A stretch of 64,000 nt of DNA from Pedobacter sp. MC2016-24 (GCF_015223055.1 NZ_JADFBX010000004.1:186001-250000); one strand, 5' to 3'; counted from the first letter of the stretch, positions 17,105 to 26,028 are shown. Numbers and translations: made by a program. The notes: a model not told the origin generated them from the letters alone.

Positions 17105-17989
17105 TCAGGGCTCAAGCTCTTTAATAGCTGCATTCACCAAAAGTCCAAAAACGATAATGCTGGATACAATCTGACAAAACACAAGTAATCTGACCCATGT
17201 GGAATTTGGTACGATATCCCCAAAGTTGGATGAAGTAGCTGCACCAGCACTGAAATACAAAAAGTCAAGGAGGTTTAATCGTTGATTCCTATGAAAGTGG
17301 AAATCAATGGTAGCGTCAAGAATTTCTCCTTTTTTTTTTTGAATTGCTTCCAATATAGTTGAATTTTTTAAGTAAAATACATGACCCGAATCGGCAGCTA
17401 ATATATTTTTTTGATATAGGTCTTTGTCAAAGTAAGTTTTGAAAGATTTGTTGTGCGCTTCAGCAATTATTTTGGCTTCTTCAAGGCGAAGAACCGCTAG
17501 CTTAAGGTTCAAATTCGCCGCAGTAACGGCATATTTGTCTTCTGGATTTATGGACGATTGTAGCTTTAGACCATTTATCTCCGTATTTAGTCTGTCCATC
17601 TTTATCCTGATCTCAGAGGTATTTTTTCTAATTGTTTTTTCAAGATTTACGGTGTGACTTTTCCATAGCTCATCATTTAGAAATAGATTTTCTTTTGCAA
17701 ATTTTTGAGTAGCGACGTCATTCTTGACCTTTAGTTTTTCTAATGAGTCAACCGTACCAAAAAGATTACCAATTCTATTATTGATGTCTTTTATTGAGGG
17801 CTCTTCATCGTTTTTAAAGGATGGCGGTAGGTCATTGGGGTGAAACTTTAGGCCAATTGTATGCCGGTTGTATTCATCGTTCACCATGAAACAACTTGTG
17901 TTGGACATCCAAAAGAACCAATAGGCTCCTGCAAAGGCTATAATTGAGACAATATAAGATATAAGGATTATTAGTATGCGTTTTTTCAT
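17105..17989 (-). CDS. two-segment ion channel-like membrane protein with long extracytoplasmic coiled coil
   Basis: The 294-residue protein has one membrane helix at about 5-27, a mostly helical region of roughly 200 residues, and a C-terminal block that matches the Ion_trans_2 pore layout: DFLYFSAGAATSSNFGDIVP (about 242-261), then a membrane helix (LLVFCQIVSSIIVFGLLV). In potassium channels the filter is TVGYGD; here it is SSNFGD, so the aromatic is Phe and the residue before it is Asn. I infer a 2TM pore-forming protein whose selectivity may differ. The extracytoplasmic insert is much longer than in KcsA-like channels. It lies 46 bp from the Mrr-like gene on the same strand. Confidence 0.65.
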   Translation of the reverse strand: MKKRILIILISYIVSIIAFAGAYWFFWMSNTSCFMVNDEYNRHTIGLKFHPNDLPPSFKNDEEPSIKDINNRIGNLFGTVDSLEKLKVKNDVATQKFAKENLFLNDELWKSHTVNLEKTIRKNTSEIRIKMDRLNTEINGLKLQSSINPEDKYAVTAANLNLKLAVLRLEEAKIIAEAHNKSFKTYFDKDLYQKNILAADSGHVFYLKNSTILEAIQKKKGEILDATIDFHFHRNQRLNLLDFLYFSAGAATSSNFGDIVPNSTWVRLLVFCQIVSSIIVFGLLVNAAIKELEP

Positions 17990-18035
17990 AAAGCGTTATA
18001 ACGTGTGCAAATGTAGCTTCCAGTTTGTTAGATAA

Positions 18036-18830
18036 TTAGCCCATCAGAGGGCGTCTGGCTAAGCTTTCGAATATTTTCATATGAGGGTTCACTTCAAGTT
18101 TCATATGGAACAATTTAGGGGCGAATTCATTATTTCGTTGCATGCTCACTTCGGCTTCCAATATTCTTTCTTCTGCAATAATAAGGTTAAGGTTCAGCCA
18201 ATTAATAGATTGATAGAAATTCGTTGCCGTAAGTTCCCCAAATTTCTCGTCCTGATAGGTTTCTAAATCGATCGGATACCTGTTTTCAAGAGCCATTCCT
18301 ATTACTCTAGCTGATGCCATCAAAATATAATATACGCTAAATTTTACATCATAGTCATACATATCGTGTCTTAGGCCATACTTAATCCTAATTATCTTAT
18401 CATGGCTATAGTAACGATTCACAATGTAATTCAATCTCCTTGCGTAGGTTTTCAATATGTCTTTATGGAAAATATCTTTGGTTAATTTTATTAATTCTTC
18501 AAATGTCAAAAGTTGAATGTTAGAAGTTTCAGCCGCTTCAAACGCTCCAGATTGAAAACCCTTCTGAGAGACAATGAAGCCTTTATCTGTCCCGGTATCT
18601 TCTACAATTGTTCTCAATGCAAGCACATGCAATTTGCTTACTTTTTTATTCCAGTGTTTAGCCTCAATGATCCATTGTATTGGCTGACCAAGGTATTTAC
18701 TGCGAACCAGAACATCAATATCATGGCTTGTTCGAACGCCCTTCATCTTCATGTTAGTTTGAGCGTCACAACCCAGATCAAAGAATAATGTTTTAATGTC
18801 TTCTTGAAATCTGTACCAATCTTTTGCCAT
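18036..18830 (-). CDS. Mrr-type restriction endonuclease-like protein
   Basis: ATG 18830 (MAKDWYRFQED) is preferred over the longer frame. The protein has 264 residues. HDIDVLV (36-42) and IIEAKHW (54-60) are the D...ExK catalytic core of Mrr_cat nucleases. KGFIVSQKGFQSGAFEAAE follows, which is typical of Mrr. The C-terminal half is helical and unassigned. Mrr enzymes usually cut modified or foreign DNA. It lies downstream of nothing on this strand, and the channel-like gene comes next after 46 bp, so the two may be co-transcribed. The HEPN-like gene is divergent. Confidence 0.75.
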   Translation of the reverse strand: MAKDWYRFQEDIKTLFFDLGCDAQTNMKMKGVRTSHDIDVLVRSKYLGQPIQWIIEAKHWNKKVSKLHVLALRTIVEDTGTDKGFIVSQKGFQSGAFEAAETSNIQLLTFEELIKLTKDIFHKDILKTYARRLNYIVNRYYSHDKIIRIKYGLRHDMYDYDVKFSVYYILMASARVIGMALENRYPIDLETYQDEKFGELTATNFYQSINWLNLNLIIAEERILEAEVSMQRNNEFAPKLFHMKLEVNPHMKIFESLARRPLMG

Positions 18831-19078
18831 ATTAAATTTAAGTAAGTAATAATTATTAGGGCAATATAATATCAAAAATCATATTTACCCAGAATTTCAT
18901 GTAGAGGCGATAATACCTATCTACCTGTAACGCCTCCCGAAATTATGTGAGAGGTTGTTTATACTATTGTAGAGTGAGCGAACTAATAAAGTGCAATATA
19001 TTACTGACTAATTTGGTGAAAATAAATTCAACTTGGTTTCCTAAAAAAAATCTATCTTGTGTATCATCAACGAATCTC

Positions 19079-20134
19079 ATGAATATAGCGGTCGATATTA
19101 ATTTCAATAATGTAGCACCAGATCACATTTTTATTACATCTTCCAAAAAACCTAAAGTTGGATTAATTACTTATACCGCTCAATTGGTGTCAAATCAATA
19201 TTTGGGACAAAATTTGAGTGTAAAAAAGTGGAGGGCATTTAAAAACGAAGTAACCGTTAGTTATAATGAAGGGCCCTTCAAAGGAAAACCAACTAAACCA
19301 TTAAATTATAATATTATCTCCAGATCAATTAGGGAAGAAAACGGTTTTTTTCCTGAAAAATTTGGTCTTATGGATCATCATTGTGACTGGATGGATGGAA
19401 CTATGGAAGTAAGGCAAAATTTTCATATGTCAGATCAAACAGGTGTGTTTGGGATGGCTAGTGGCGATTTGCAAAACTATTACGGACAAAATTATCCAAT
19501 AAAGCCACAACTTCAAAGGGAAGGGCGACTATATACTTCATTTCAACCTCAACTTATACAACGTATTATTAAAGATCGAACAGGATTGATAGAGAATTCT
19601 GCAAATGCACTATCAGATGATTGGGTATTCGATCTCAGAAATCTGATAAGTAACGTAATTTCTCTAGTGGAAATAGGTTTTACACAACTGTATATTAAAG
19701 CTGAATTTGATCCTTTACCAGGTTGGAATTTCTCAAAGGATAAGCTAGGAGAGCGCCATGGCAGAAGAATGAAAGATAAATTTAAATGGATTTATCAAAT
19801 TACTGGAAATAATCCCAACGTTGAAGGAGAGTTCCCGAGCTTTGAAAACTTGAGAAAACTAAGGAACCATCTCATGCACTTTGACCCTCCATCATTTGTT
19901 GTAACGCTGGAAGAAGCTGCCCTCTGGCTAAACCAAATTATCGACGTTGGGCTTATGCTTATCAAAATTAGAATAGCTTTAGGTATACCTGTTTCTGCAG
20001 ATCTAATCAATTTGTCATTGCAACATGAAGCTGTTTTTGTACCAGGAACTGAAAATAACCGAACACCCATTTCTAATACTAACCAAGCTGATTATGCGTC
20101 ATCAACTTGGCATAAGAGCGACAATGATACTTAG
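19079..20134 (+). CDS. hypothetical protein with HEPN-like C-terminal motif
   Basis: I place the start at ATG 19079 (MNIAVDINF). The frame is open from 18947, but the extra residues are rich in Cys and Leu and do not look structured. The product has 351 residues. Around residue 258 it has RKLRNHLMHFDPP, which contains R-N-x3-H as in the Rx4-6H active-site motif of HEPN domains. The surrounding segment is helical, as HEPN requires. The N-terminal 200 residues are unassigned. HEPN proteins are often RNases in defence and toxin systems. It is divergent from the Mrr-like gene. Confidence 0.5.
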   Translation: MNIAVDINFNNVAPDHIFITSSKKPKVGLITYTAQLVSNQYLGQNLSVKKWRAFKNEVTVSYNEGPFKGKPTKPLNYNIISRSIREENGFFPEKFGLMDHHCDWMDGTMEVRQNFHMSDQTGVFGMASGDLQNYYGQNYPIKPQLQREGRLYTSFQPQLIQRIIKDRTGLIENSANALSDDWVFDLRNLISNVISLVEIGFTQLYIKAEFDPLPGWNFSKDKLGERHGRRMKDKFKWIYQITGNNPNVEGEFPSFENLRKLRNHLMHFDPPSFVVTLEEAALWLNQIIDVGLMLIKIRIALGIPVSADLINLSLQHEAVFVPGTENNRTPISNTNQADYASSTWHKSDNDT

Positions 20135-20436
20135 CATCTGATAACTTTTAAAATTATTATTTATCATATCCATTGTTGATTTTGCCAATAGAATATTTTT
20201 CAAAAAAATCGGCCATTAAAGCTAAATCAGATAGGAAAAAGTTCGAGATTTGTGCACTAGCGACCACCAAACAGAAAGCCGTTTTTCGATAAGAAGAACG
20301 GCTTTTTTGATTTAAAGCCATTTAAAAGATGTTGTTCTGCTTCTAAAAGATGAGAAACACTGTAATAACTTATTTCCTACATTTTGTTTGCCTATAAGAT
20401 TACCAGTGCTTGGTTAATTTTCGATAAGTTTGATTT
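20135..20436. other. non-coding gap with terminator
   Basis: The gap is 302 bp long. Apart from the terminator hairpin at 20275-20308, I see no gene or repeat in it. Confidence 0.5.
20275..20308 (+). terminator. intrinsic terminator
   Basis: AAAGCCGTT pairs with AACGGCTTT across a loop of about 13 nt and ends in a run of six T. It lies about 140 bp past the HEPN-like gene on the same strand. Confidence 0.7.
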
Positions 20437-20820
20437 ATGACTACTTATATTGATGAGATCAGAGGAATATTGGCTTCAGCGCGTCAAAATGCTTTTAATG
20501 CAGTTAATACAGCCATGGTTGAGGCCTATTGGCTAATAGGCAAACGTATTATTGAGCAGGAACAACATGGGGAAGATCGTGCCGTTTATGGAGAAGGGAT
20601 TTTAAAGGAGCTTTCTAAAGCATTGACAACTGAGTTTGGTAGAGGTTTTTCATATGCAAACTTGAGAAACTTTCGCCAGTTTTATCTGACATATCGTGAT
20701 GATAAGATTTGCTACACACTGTGTAGCAAATTAGCATGGAGCCAATATAAATACTTTTTATTATCATAGGTTATTATCTTCAAACGAAAAATCAGAAGAT
20801 ATAAAGGATAGTGAAGTATT
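20437..20820 (+). pseudogene. broken YhcG (DUF1016) PDDEXK nuclease gene
   Basis: From ATG 20437 the frame encodes 110 residues that match the DUF1016 N-terminal domain: VNTAMVEAYWLIGKRIIEQEQ, then RGFSYANLRNFRQFY and LAWSQYKYFLLS. A normal YhcG protein continues for another 200 or more residues with the nuclease domain. Here TAG (20767-20769) stops it, and the sequence continues in the +1 frame as RLLSSNEKSEDIKD, with no recognisable nuclease core afterwards. It is therefore a fragment. The 63-bp repeat element lies in the remaining tail at 20922. Confidence 0.75.
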
Positions 20821-20921
20821 AATAAATCAGACAAGAAATGGTTCGAGAAGCACCCAGTTTGTTTTTAATGTCATTCCCGGATTCTTGATCGATGTCGTGT
20901 GTGGGTTTATTAAAGTTATTC

Positions 20922-20984
20922 TGCGTAATTTTATATCGATGAGTCCGGGTAAAGCATATGATAGGATTTGTATTCTTAACGAAG
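20922..20984. repeat. 63-bp direct repeat, left copy
   Basis: Sequence beginning TGCGTAATTTTATATCGATG and ending TTCTTAACGAAG recurs at 26101-26163 in the same orientation with a single G/A difference. In one frame it encodes NFISMSPGKAYDRICILNE. It lies between the broken YhcG gene and the NrtR-like gene. Confidence 0.9.
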
Positions 20985-21050
20985 TAGATTTAACGTAATT
21001 ACACCACTTCTTTATTAAATCTATACATTTGCGTGAAGCCAACTATTCAA

Positions 21051-21758
21051 ATGAATAAATCTAATTTCGAAATAAAACAAGATATTAAAGTTACTGTTGA
21101 TGCCATTGTTTTTGGGTACAATCAAGAGAATGGTATTTCTGTTTTGTTAATTAAACGAAAGATAGATCCATTTAAAAATGAATGGGCCTTGCCGGGAGGA
21201 TTTGTACTGGATCAGGAAACGCTTGAAGAGGCTGTGGAGCGCGAGCTGAGAGAAGAGGCCGGTATATCCATAAACTATCTCGAGCAGCTGTTTACTTTTG
21301 GAAAGCCGGACCGTGATCCACGGATGCGTATTGTTTCTGTTTCTTATTTTGGTTTGGTGAAGTCTGCTGATTTTAGTCTTTTTGCTTCTACCGATGCTGC
21401 TGAGGCTGCCTGGTTTAACATATATGAGCTGCCTGTACTGGCATTTGATCATAAAGATATTGTAGAAAAAGCTATAGCACGGCTAAGAGCAAAAATTACT
21501 TATGAGCCCATTGGTTTTGAACTGCTTGATCGTAAATTCCTTTTCTCTGACCTGGAGCACCTTTATTCCTTATTGTTGGGACGTGAGATTGATCGCCGTA
21601 ATTTTAAACGCAAAATGATGTCCCTGGGTTTGGTGATCGAGCTGGATGAAAAAGCGCCAGCGGTGACAGCCGGCCGTCCTGGTAAACTTTATTCATTTGA
21701 TAGTGATAAATACAATCAATTGAAAATCAATGGTTTTGATTTAAATAAGCTCATGTAG
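21051..21758 (+). CDS. nrtR: NrtR-type Nudix regulator of NAD metabolism
   Basis: ATG 21051 is used; the frame upstream begins with GTG 21033. The 235-residue protein has a Nudix domain with an intact Nudix box, G50-x5-E56-x7-RELREEAGI (64-72). The C-terminal 90 residues (LFSDLEHLYSLLLGREIDRRNFKRK) form the winged-helix domain that defines NrtR regulators. In this family the Nudix part senses ADP-ribose and the winged helix represses NAD genes. The intact box leaves open whether it still hydrolyses ADP-ribose. Two strong palindromes follow immediately, before the prs gene, so it probably controls the operon downstream of itself. Confidence 0.85.
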   Translation: MNKSNFEIKQDIKVTVDAIVFGYNQENGISVLLIKRKIDPFKNEWALPGGFVLDQETLEEAVERELREEAGISINYLEQLFTFGKPDRDPRMRIVSVSYFGLVKSADFSLFASTDAAEAAWFNIYELPVLAFDHKDIVEKAIARLRAKITYEPIGFELLDRKFLFSDLEHLYSLLLGREIDRRNFKRKMMSLGLVIELDEKAPAVTAGRPGKLYSFDSDKYNQLKINGFDLNKLM

Positions 21759-21760
21759 AT

Positions 21761-21789
21761 TTAATTTGTGTAAAATAAACACAAATTAA
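21761..21789. promoter_or_regulatory. NrtR operator 1
   Basis: A perfect inverted repeat: TTAATTTGTGT, spacer of seven bases, ACACAAATTAA. It starts two bases after the nrtR stop codon. It resembles reported GTGT...ACAC-type NrtR sites and recurs 53 bp downstream. Confidence 0.8.
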
Positions 21790-21821
21790 TTTGGATAAGA
21801 AAAATATAAGTATTTAATTTG
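21790..21821 (+). promoter_or_regulatory. candidate promoter of the NAD operon
   Basis: TTTG at 21790-21793 is followed after 20 nt by TTAATTTG (21814-21821), close to the Bacteroidota TAnnTTTG -7 element. The -7 candidate overlaps operator 2 and operator 1 sits just upstream of the -33 candidate, which fits repression. Confidence 0.35.
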
Positions 21822-21840
21822 TGTCATTGTAACACAAATA
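21816..21840. promoter_or_regulatory. NrtR operator 2
   Basis: The repeat is AATTTGTGT, seven-base spacer, ACACAAATA, an 8-bp perfect arm with one terminal mismatch. Its half-sites equal those of operator 1. It ends three bases before the prs start codon. Confidence 0.8.
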
Positions 21841-21843
21841 TCT

Positions 21844-22683
21844 ATGAAAACATTAAACTTATCAACCGGATTCAACCCCTTTTCATCTTCAACAGAAGAG
21901 ATAGAGAGTAAGAGCTTTTTATTTAGTGGGGGCGAGGTCCACATCAAATTACAAGGCAGTGCAGATGAGGTTCTGATCTCCACAAGACTTAACGATTCGA
22001 ATGAGGTGATGAAGCTTTTGCTGGCAGTAGATGCTTTACGCAGAAGCGGCTGTAAGACCATGAGTGTATTTATTCCTTATCTGCCTTATGCCCGTCAGGA
22101 CCGGGTTATGGTTAGTGGCGAACCATTGTCTATCAAAGTGATCTGTAACCTGATCAACAGCTGCGGTTTTGAAAAAGTATATGTGTTTGATGTGCATTCG
22201 GAAGTTTCATTGGCTTTGCTTGATAACTGTGAGCTGATCAGCAATCATAAGCTGGTAGAGGTAGTGTTAAATGGTCGTGAAGATTATTTGCTCGTTTCTC
22301 CCGATGCAGGTGCATTGAAAAAGATATATAAGCTAGCTGAGACGTTAAATTATACCAACGATATCGTATTATGCAATAAAGTACGTGATGTAAGCAACGG
22401 GCGGATTAAACAGATTACGGTAGATCAGGACGACCTTGGTGGTAAAGATTGTTTCATTATTGATGACATCTGTGATGGAGGAGCGACCTTTATCGGGGTA
22501 GCTAAAGAGCTTAAACAGCGTAATTCGGGCAAAGTGAGTCTCATCGTTTCACACGGTATCATGTCTCGTGGTGATTCGGAATTGGCCGAGTGGATTGACC
22601 ATATTTACACAACCGACTCCATAAAAGATACCGAAACAACGCTGGTGAGTAGGATCCAATTGGCTAACCTAATAGAATTATAA
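21844..22683 (+). CDS. prs: ribose-phosphate pyrophosphokinase (PRPP synthetase)
   Basis: The 279-residue enzyme makes PRPP from ribose 5-phosphate and ATP. It shows the flexible-loop region YLPYARQDRVMVSGEPLS and the PRPP loop DDICDGGAT (about 206-214). It is shorter than the usual housekeeping PRPP synthetase of about 310 residues, which suggests a second, dedicated copy. It is the first gene of the operon after the two NrtR operators and would supply the PRPP that the next enzyme uses. The gap to the next gene is 28 bp. Confidence 0.9.
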   Translation: MKTLNLSTGFNPFSSSTEEIESKSFLFSGGEVHIKLQGSADEVLISTRLNDSNEVMKLLLAVDALRRSGCKTMSVFIPYLPYARQDRVMVSGEPLSIKVICNLINSCGFEKVYVFDVHSEVSLALLDNCELISNHKLVEVVLNGREDYLLVSPDAGALKKIYKLAETLNYTNDIVLCNKVRDVSNGRIKQITVDQDDLGGKDCFIIDDICDGGATFIGVAKELKQRNSGKVSLIVSHGIMSRGDSELAEWIDHIYTTDSIKDTETTLVSRIQLANLIEL

Positions 22684-22711
22684 ATTTTTTCGACATTCAA
22701 ACTTCAATATC

Positions 22712-24163
22712 ATGAACAATATCCTTTTACAAACAGATGTATATAAAATGGGCCATATGGAACAGTATGCCCCGGGATGTAATAAAGTATATTCTTACCT
22801 GACTGCACGCAGCGACAAAAACTTTGATGAAACTGTTTTCTTTGGACTGCAATATTATATCAAAAAATATTTATCCGCACCTATTACTCCAGAAATGGGT
22901 GAAGAGTTTTTAACTTACCGCAAAATGATACTAGGAAGTAATTCTGAAGCGATTGAAGTTAAAATCAGGGCATTATGTAAATTGGGTTATCTGCCTATTG
23001 AAATTAAAGCGGTTGAAGAAGGCACCATTATGCCAGTGCGGAATGTACTCATGACCATTACCAATACGCACCCTGATTTTTACTGGGTGGTGGGCTTTAT
23101 GGAGAGTTTATTGCTCAAATTGTGGTATACCATTACCGTGGCTACCTGTAGTCACCAATACCGTAAAATTGTAAGCCAGTACTTTAATGAAACCGATGAA
23201 GAGCCTATGGCTCCAGCTAAAGATTTCCAGGTCCATGATTTCGGGTATCGCGGTGATGCTTCTGAAGAAGGTGCAGCCATTAGTGGTGTAGCACATCTAC
23301 TTTCATTTTTAGGCAGTGACAATGTACCAGCCTTGCCCTGTGCGGTGGAATTCTACAATGCAGATGTGAATGGCGAACCTATTTTACTTTCCGTACCTGC
23401 AAGTGAACACAGTGTGATGTGTTCTTTTGGAAGAGAAGATGAGATTGGAGCATTCAGACACATGCTGGAACTTTATCCTACAGGTATTGTTTCCATTGTA
23501 TCTGATACCTTCGATGTTTATAAAGTACTAACAGATTTTGCAGAGATCCTTAAAGAAGATATTCTTAAAAGAGAAGGTAAAGTTGTATTCAGACCAGATA
23601 GTGGAAACCCGGAATATATCATTTGTGGTAATCCTGATGCTGAGCAGGGCAGTAATGAGTGGAAAGGCGCCATTCGTTTACTGGATGAGAAATTTGGCAG
23701 CAGCCTGAATAGCAAAGGATATAAAGTTCTGAATCCTAAAGTGGGCTTGATTTATGGCGACGGGATGTATTTGGAAAGATATGTGCGTACACTTGACCGT
23801 CTAAAAGAAATGGGGTATGCAGCCAGCAATCTGGTGATCGGTGTTGGTGGTATTTTAAGAAATCACAGCAGGGACACGTTGGGTTTTGCCATCAAAGCGA
23901 CCTATGTTGAAGTGAATGGAGAACCAAGGGAAATTGAAAAAGATCCGATCACAGACCACAAAAAGAAATCACATAAAGGTTTACTTAGTCTGCAGAAGTT
24001 GGAAGGCAATTACATCACCAAAGATCAGTGTAATGTGGCTGAGGAAGCTGATTCTCTACTGCAGTTGGTGTATAAAGATGGTCAATTGGTTAAAGAAACC
24101 AATTTGTCTGAAATCAGAAAATTGATTAAAGCACAGGAAGCTGCTTTAGTGACCGAGATATAA
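22712..24163 (+). CDS. nadV: nicotinamide phosphoribosyltransferase
   Basis: The 483-residue protein matches NAMPT-type phosphoribosyltransferases. It converts nicotinamide plus PRPP to NMN. DVYKMGHMEQYAPG near the N-terminus, the FGLQYY phrase, and ASEHSVM with the active-site His are family hallmarks. RPDSGNPEYIICG and VGGIL segments form the phosphate-binding part. Length is the family norm. Together with the prs upstream it forms a nicotinamide salvage pair; the same two activities occur in phage NAD-rebuilding pathways. The operon continues into the NADAR gene after 31 bp. Confidence 0.92.
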   Translation: MNNILLQTDVYKMGHMEQYAPGCNKVYSYLTARSDKNFDETVFFGLQYYIKKYLSAPITPEMGEEFLTYRKMILGSNSEAIEVKIRALCKLGYLPIEIKAVEEGTIMPVRNVLMTITNTHPDFYWVVGFMESLLLKLWYTITVATCSHQYRKIVSQYFNETDEEPMAPAKDFQVHDFGYRGDASEEGAAISGVAHLLSFLGSDNVPALPCAVEFYNADVNGEPILLSVPASEHSVMCSFGREDEIGAFRHMLELYPTGIVSIVSDTFDVYKVLTDFAEILKEDILKREGKVVFRPDSGNPEYIICGNPDAEQGSNEWKGAIRLLDEKFGSSLNSKGYKVLNPKVGLIYGDGMYLERYVRTLDRLKEMGYAASNLVIGVGGILRNHSRDTLGFAIKATYVEVNGEPREIEKDPITDHKKKSHKGLLSLQKLEGNYITKDQCNVAEEADSLLQLVYKDGQLVKETNLSEIRKLIKAQEAALVTEI

Positions 24164-24194
24164 GAGAATTGAACAACACTTTAAATTTACGAAA

Positions 24195-24740
24195 ATGCGT
24201 TACGATATAGAATGGCTCAAAAATAAAGCGACAGATAATGAGAGTTTAAAATTTCTTTATTTCTGGGGACACACCAATAAGTTAAACGAAGCGGCTGGTA
24301 AATTCTGTTTTAGTCAATGGTATGAGTCGCCGTTTGTGGTGGATGAGGTAACCTATAAAACAGCTGAGCATTGGATGATGGCAAAAAAGGCTTTGTTGTT
24401 CGGGGATTTAGAGATTTTCGAGAAAATTGTGATTTCGGAGAAGCCCAGTGAAGTAAAAGATCTCGGCAGGAGAATTTCGGGGTTCAATGATGAAATTTGG
24501 ACTGCAAAGAGGTATGAAATTGTTAAGACAGGGAATTTGCATAAGTTTAATCAGCATCCGGAATTGGCTAAATACTTATTGAGTACAGGTGAAAGGATTT
24601 TGGTAGAGGCCAGCCCTGTAGATTATATTTGGGGTATCGGAATGGCCCAGGATCATTTAGATGCCTCAAAACCAGACAAGTGGTTGGGATTGAATCTGTT
24701 GGGTTTTGCTTTGATGGAGGTCAGGGATTTATTGGTTTAA
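24195..24740 (+). CDS. NADAR family protein (YbiA-like)
   Basis: The 181-residue protein contains the family phrases FWGHT near the N-terminus, [28 protein letters not shown], and [19 protein letters not shown] proteins act on ADP-ribose-linked or riboflavin-type N-glycosidic substrates, and some members have been reported to remove ADP-ribose from guanine in nucleic acids. Placement in an NrtR-controlled NAD operon supports a link with ADP-ribose. It is separated from the macrodomain gene by only eight bases. Confidence 0.88.
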   Translation: MRYDIEWLKNKATDNESLKFLYFWGHTNKLNEAAGKFCFSQWYESPFVVDEVTYKTAEHWMMAKKALLFGDLEIFEKIVISEKPSEVKDLGRRISGFNDEIWTAKRYEIVKTGNLHKFNQHPELAKYLLSTGERILVEASPVDYIWGIGMAQDHLDASKPDKWLGLNLLGFALMEVRDLLV

Positions 24741-24748
24741 TTGGCTTT

Positions 24749-25261
24749 ATGGTAATGAATAATAGGATCAAGGTTATAAAAGGCGATATCACAAAATGCA
24801 ATGTTGACGCAATAGTCAATGCTGCAAATACTTCATTGATGGGGGGTGGAGGTGTGGATGGTGCCATTCACCGTGCAGGTGGCCCCGCGGTTCTTGAAGA
24901 TTGTCGCAGGATTGTAGCTCGGCAGGGTGGTTGCAAAACTGGTCAAGCTGTTGTAACAACTGGCGGGAATTTGCTTGCAAAATTTGTAATTCATACCGTT
25001 GGTCCGGTGTATAATGGGGGGAAGGGGAATGTTGTCGAGTTACTCAAGTCATGTTATCTGAACTCTCTATTGCTGGCAACAGAAAGTAAATGTAAAACTA
25101 TTGCTTTTCCAAACATTAGTACCGGGATTTATGGATACCCTAAATTAGCTGCTGCAGAAATTGCAGTGGCCACAGTAAAAGAATTTATAGATAAAAATGA
25201 TAGAATTGAAACAGTGATCCTCGTTTGTTTTGATGAGGAAAATTTATCGGTCTTAATGTAG
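24749..25261 (+). CDS. macrodomain protein, ADP-ribose hydrolase type
   Basis: I set the start at ATG 24749; ATG 24755 is equally possible. The frame also runs upstream within the NADAR gene, where it is a shadow. The 170-residue protein has the macro-domain hallmarks [23 protein letters not shown] and [12 protein letters not shown]. Such proteins (YmdB/MacroD-type) bind ADP-ribose and remove it from acylated or ADP-ribosylated substrates. It ends the NAD operon. With the NADAR protein it gives two ADP-ribose-handling activities next to an NAD salvage pair. Confidence 0.92.
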   Translation: MVMNNRIKVIKGDITKCNVDAIVNAANTSLMGGGGVDGAIHRAGGPAVLEDCRRIVARQGGCKTGQAVVTTGGNLLAKFVIHTVGPVYNGGKGNVVELLKSCYLNSLLLATESKCKTIAFPNISTGIYGYPKLAAAEIAVATVKEFIDKNDRIETVILVCFDEENLSVLM

Positions 25262-25347
25262 TATAAAGGCCGTTTTATGATTTAGCCCACTTAATTTACG
25301 TACGTGTATAAAAGAATAATACTAGATAAGCGCTGGTTACAGCTCAT

Positions 25348-26028
25348 TTACAGCTTCGGTTGTTTCCCGAAAAGTAACATATCTGGTTTTGAGAATTTGC
25401 CCAAATATTTTGAAAAAAGAGCTTTGGTAATGTCAAAAAAAAGACCTATGTTAAAAATAAAAATGCCGGGAATAATGACGTAAGGATGCCAAAAATACAG
25501 ATACCGCCAACCATAGCCATGGCTTTCATTTATATACGTATAAACCAATATTCCTGCCGCAAAAGCAATCAATAGTATCAGCCCAATCACATTAAGCGCC
25601 ATGGTCTTGGTATTCCATTTCAGCACCTGCCCGTCTATTTCAATGTAGGGAGGTTTCGGTTCTCTGTCCAGCAAAATCCCAATGGTATTGCCCACTTCAA
25701 AGCTACGTTGATTAGGTTTTGAGTCCAAAAACTCAAACTCTTCCAAAACCGTTCCATCTCTTTTTTCACCATGCTGCAAAAATCGGTTAAAGCCATTTTT
25801 TTTCGAAAGAGGATTAATCAAAAATTGTTTGATGTAATAGATAAATACGATTAACCAAAGTGTCGTGCCCAGGCCAAGCAAAACGAATGCTTCGCTGGCA
25901 GATGTATTCATCATCTGATAATCGCTTTGATGATGGTCTCCTCCGTAATGGAGAATGAGTGGCAGTCCAATCGCGAAAAATAACAAATAGATGATCCAAA
26001 ATATTCTAAAACCATTCCAAAATTTCAT
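25348..26028 (-). CDS. integral membrane protein, unknown function
   Basis: The 226-residue protein has four hydrophobic segments: about 8-26, 46-68, 145-165 and 184-203. A soluble loop of roughly 70 residues between the second and third contains a beta-rich part (KRDGTVLEEFEFLDSKPNQR) of the type found in DUF3592-like proteins. It is convergent with the NAD operon, 86 bp apart. No function is claimed. Confidence 0.6.
   Translation of the reverse strand: MKFWNGFRIFWIIYLLFFAIGLPLILHYGGDHHQSDYQMMNTSASEAFVLLGLGTTLWLIVFIYYIKQFLINPLSKKNGFNRFLQHGEKRDGTVLEEFEFLDSKPNQRSFEVGNTIGILLDREPKPPYIEIDGQVLKWNTKTMALNVIGLILLIAFAAGILVYTYINESHGYGWRYLYFWHPYVIIPGIFIFNIGLFFDITKALFSKYLGKFSKPDMLLFGKQPKL

Noticed and set aside
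24629..24748. Upstream extension of the macrodomain frame inside the NADAR gene
   Set aside because: The residues ([12 protein letters not shown]...) are a frame-shadow of NADAR, and two good ATG codons follow the NADAR stop.
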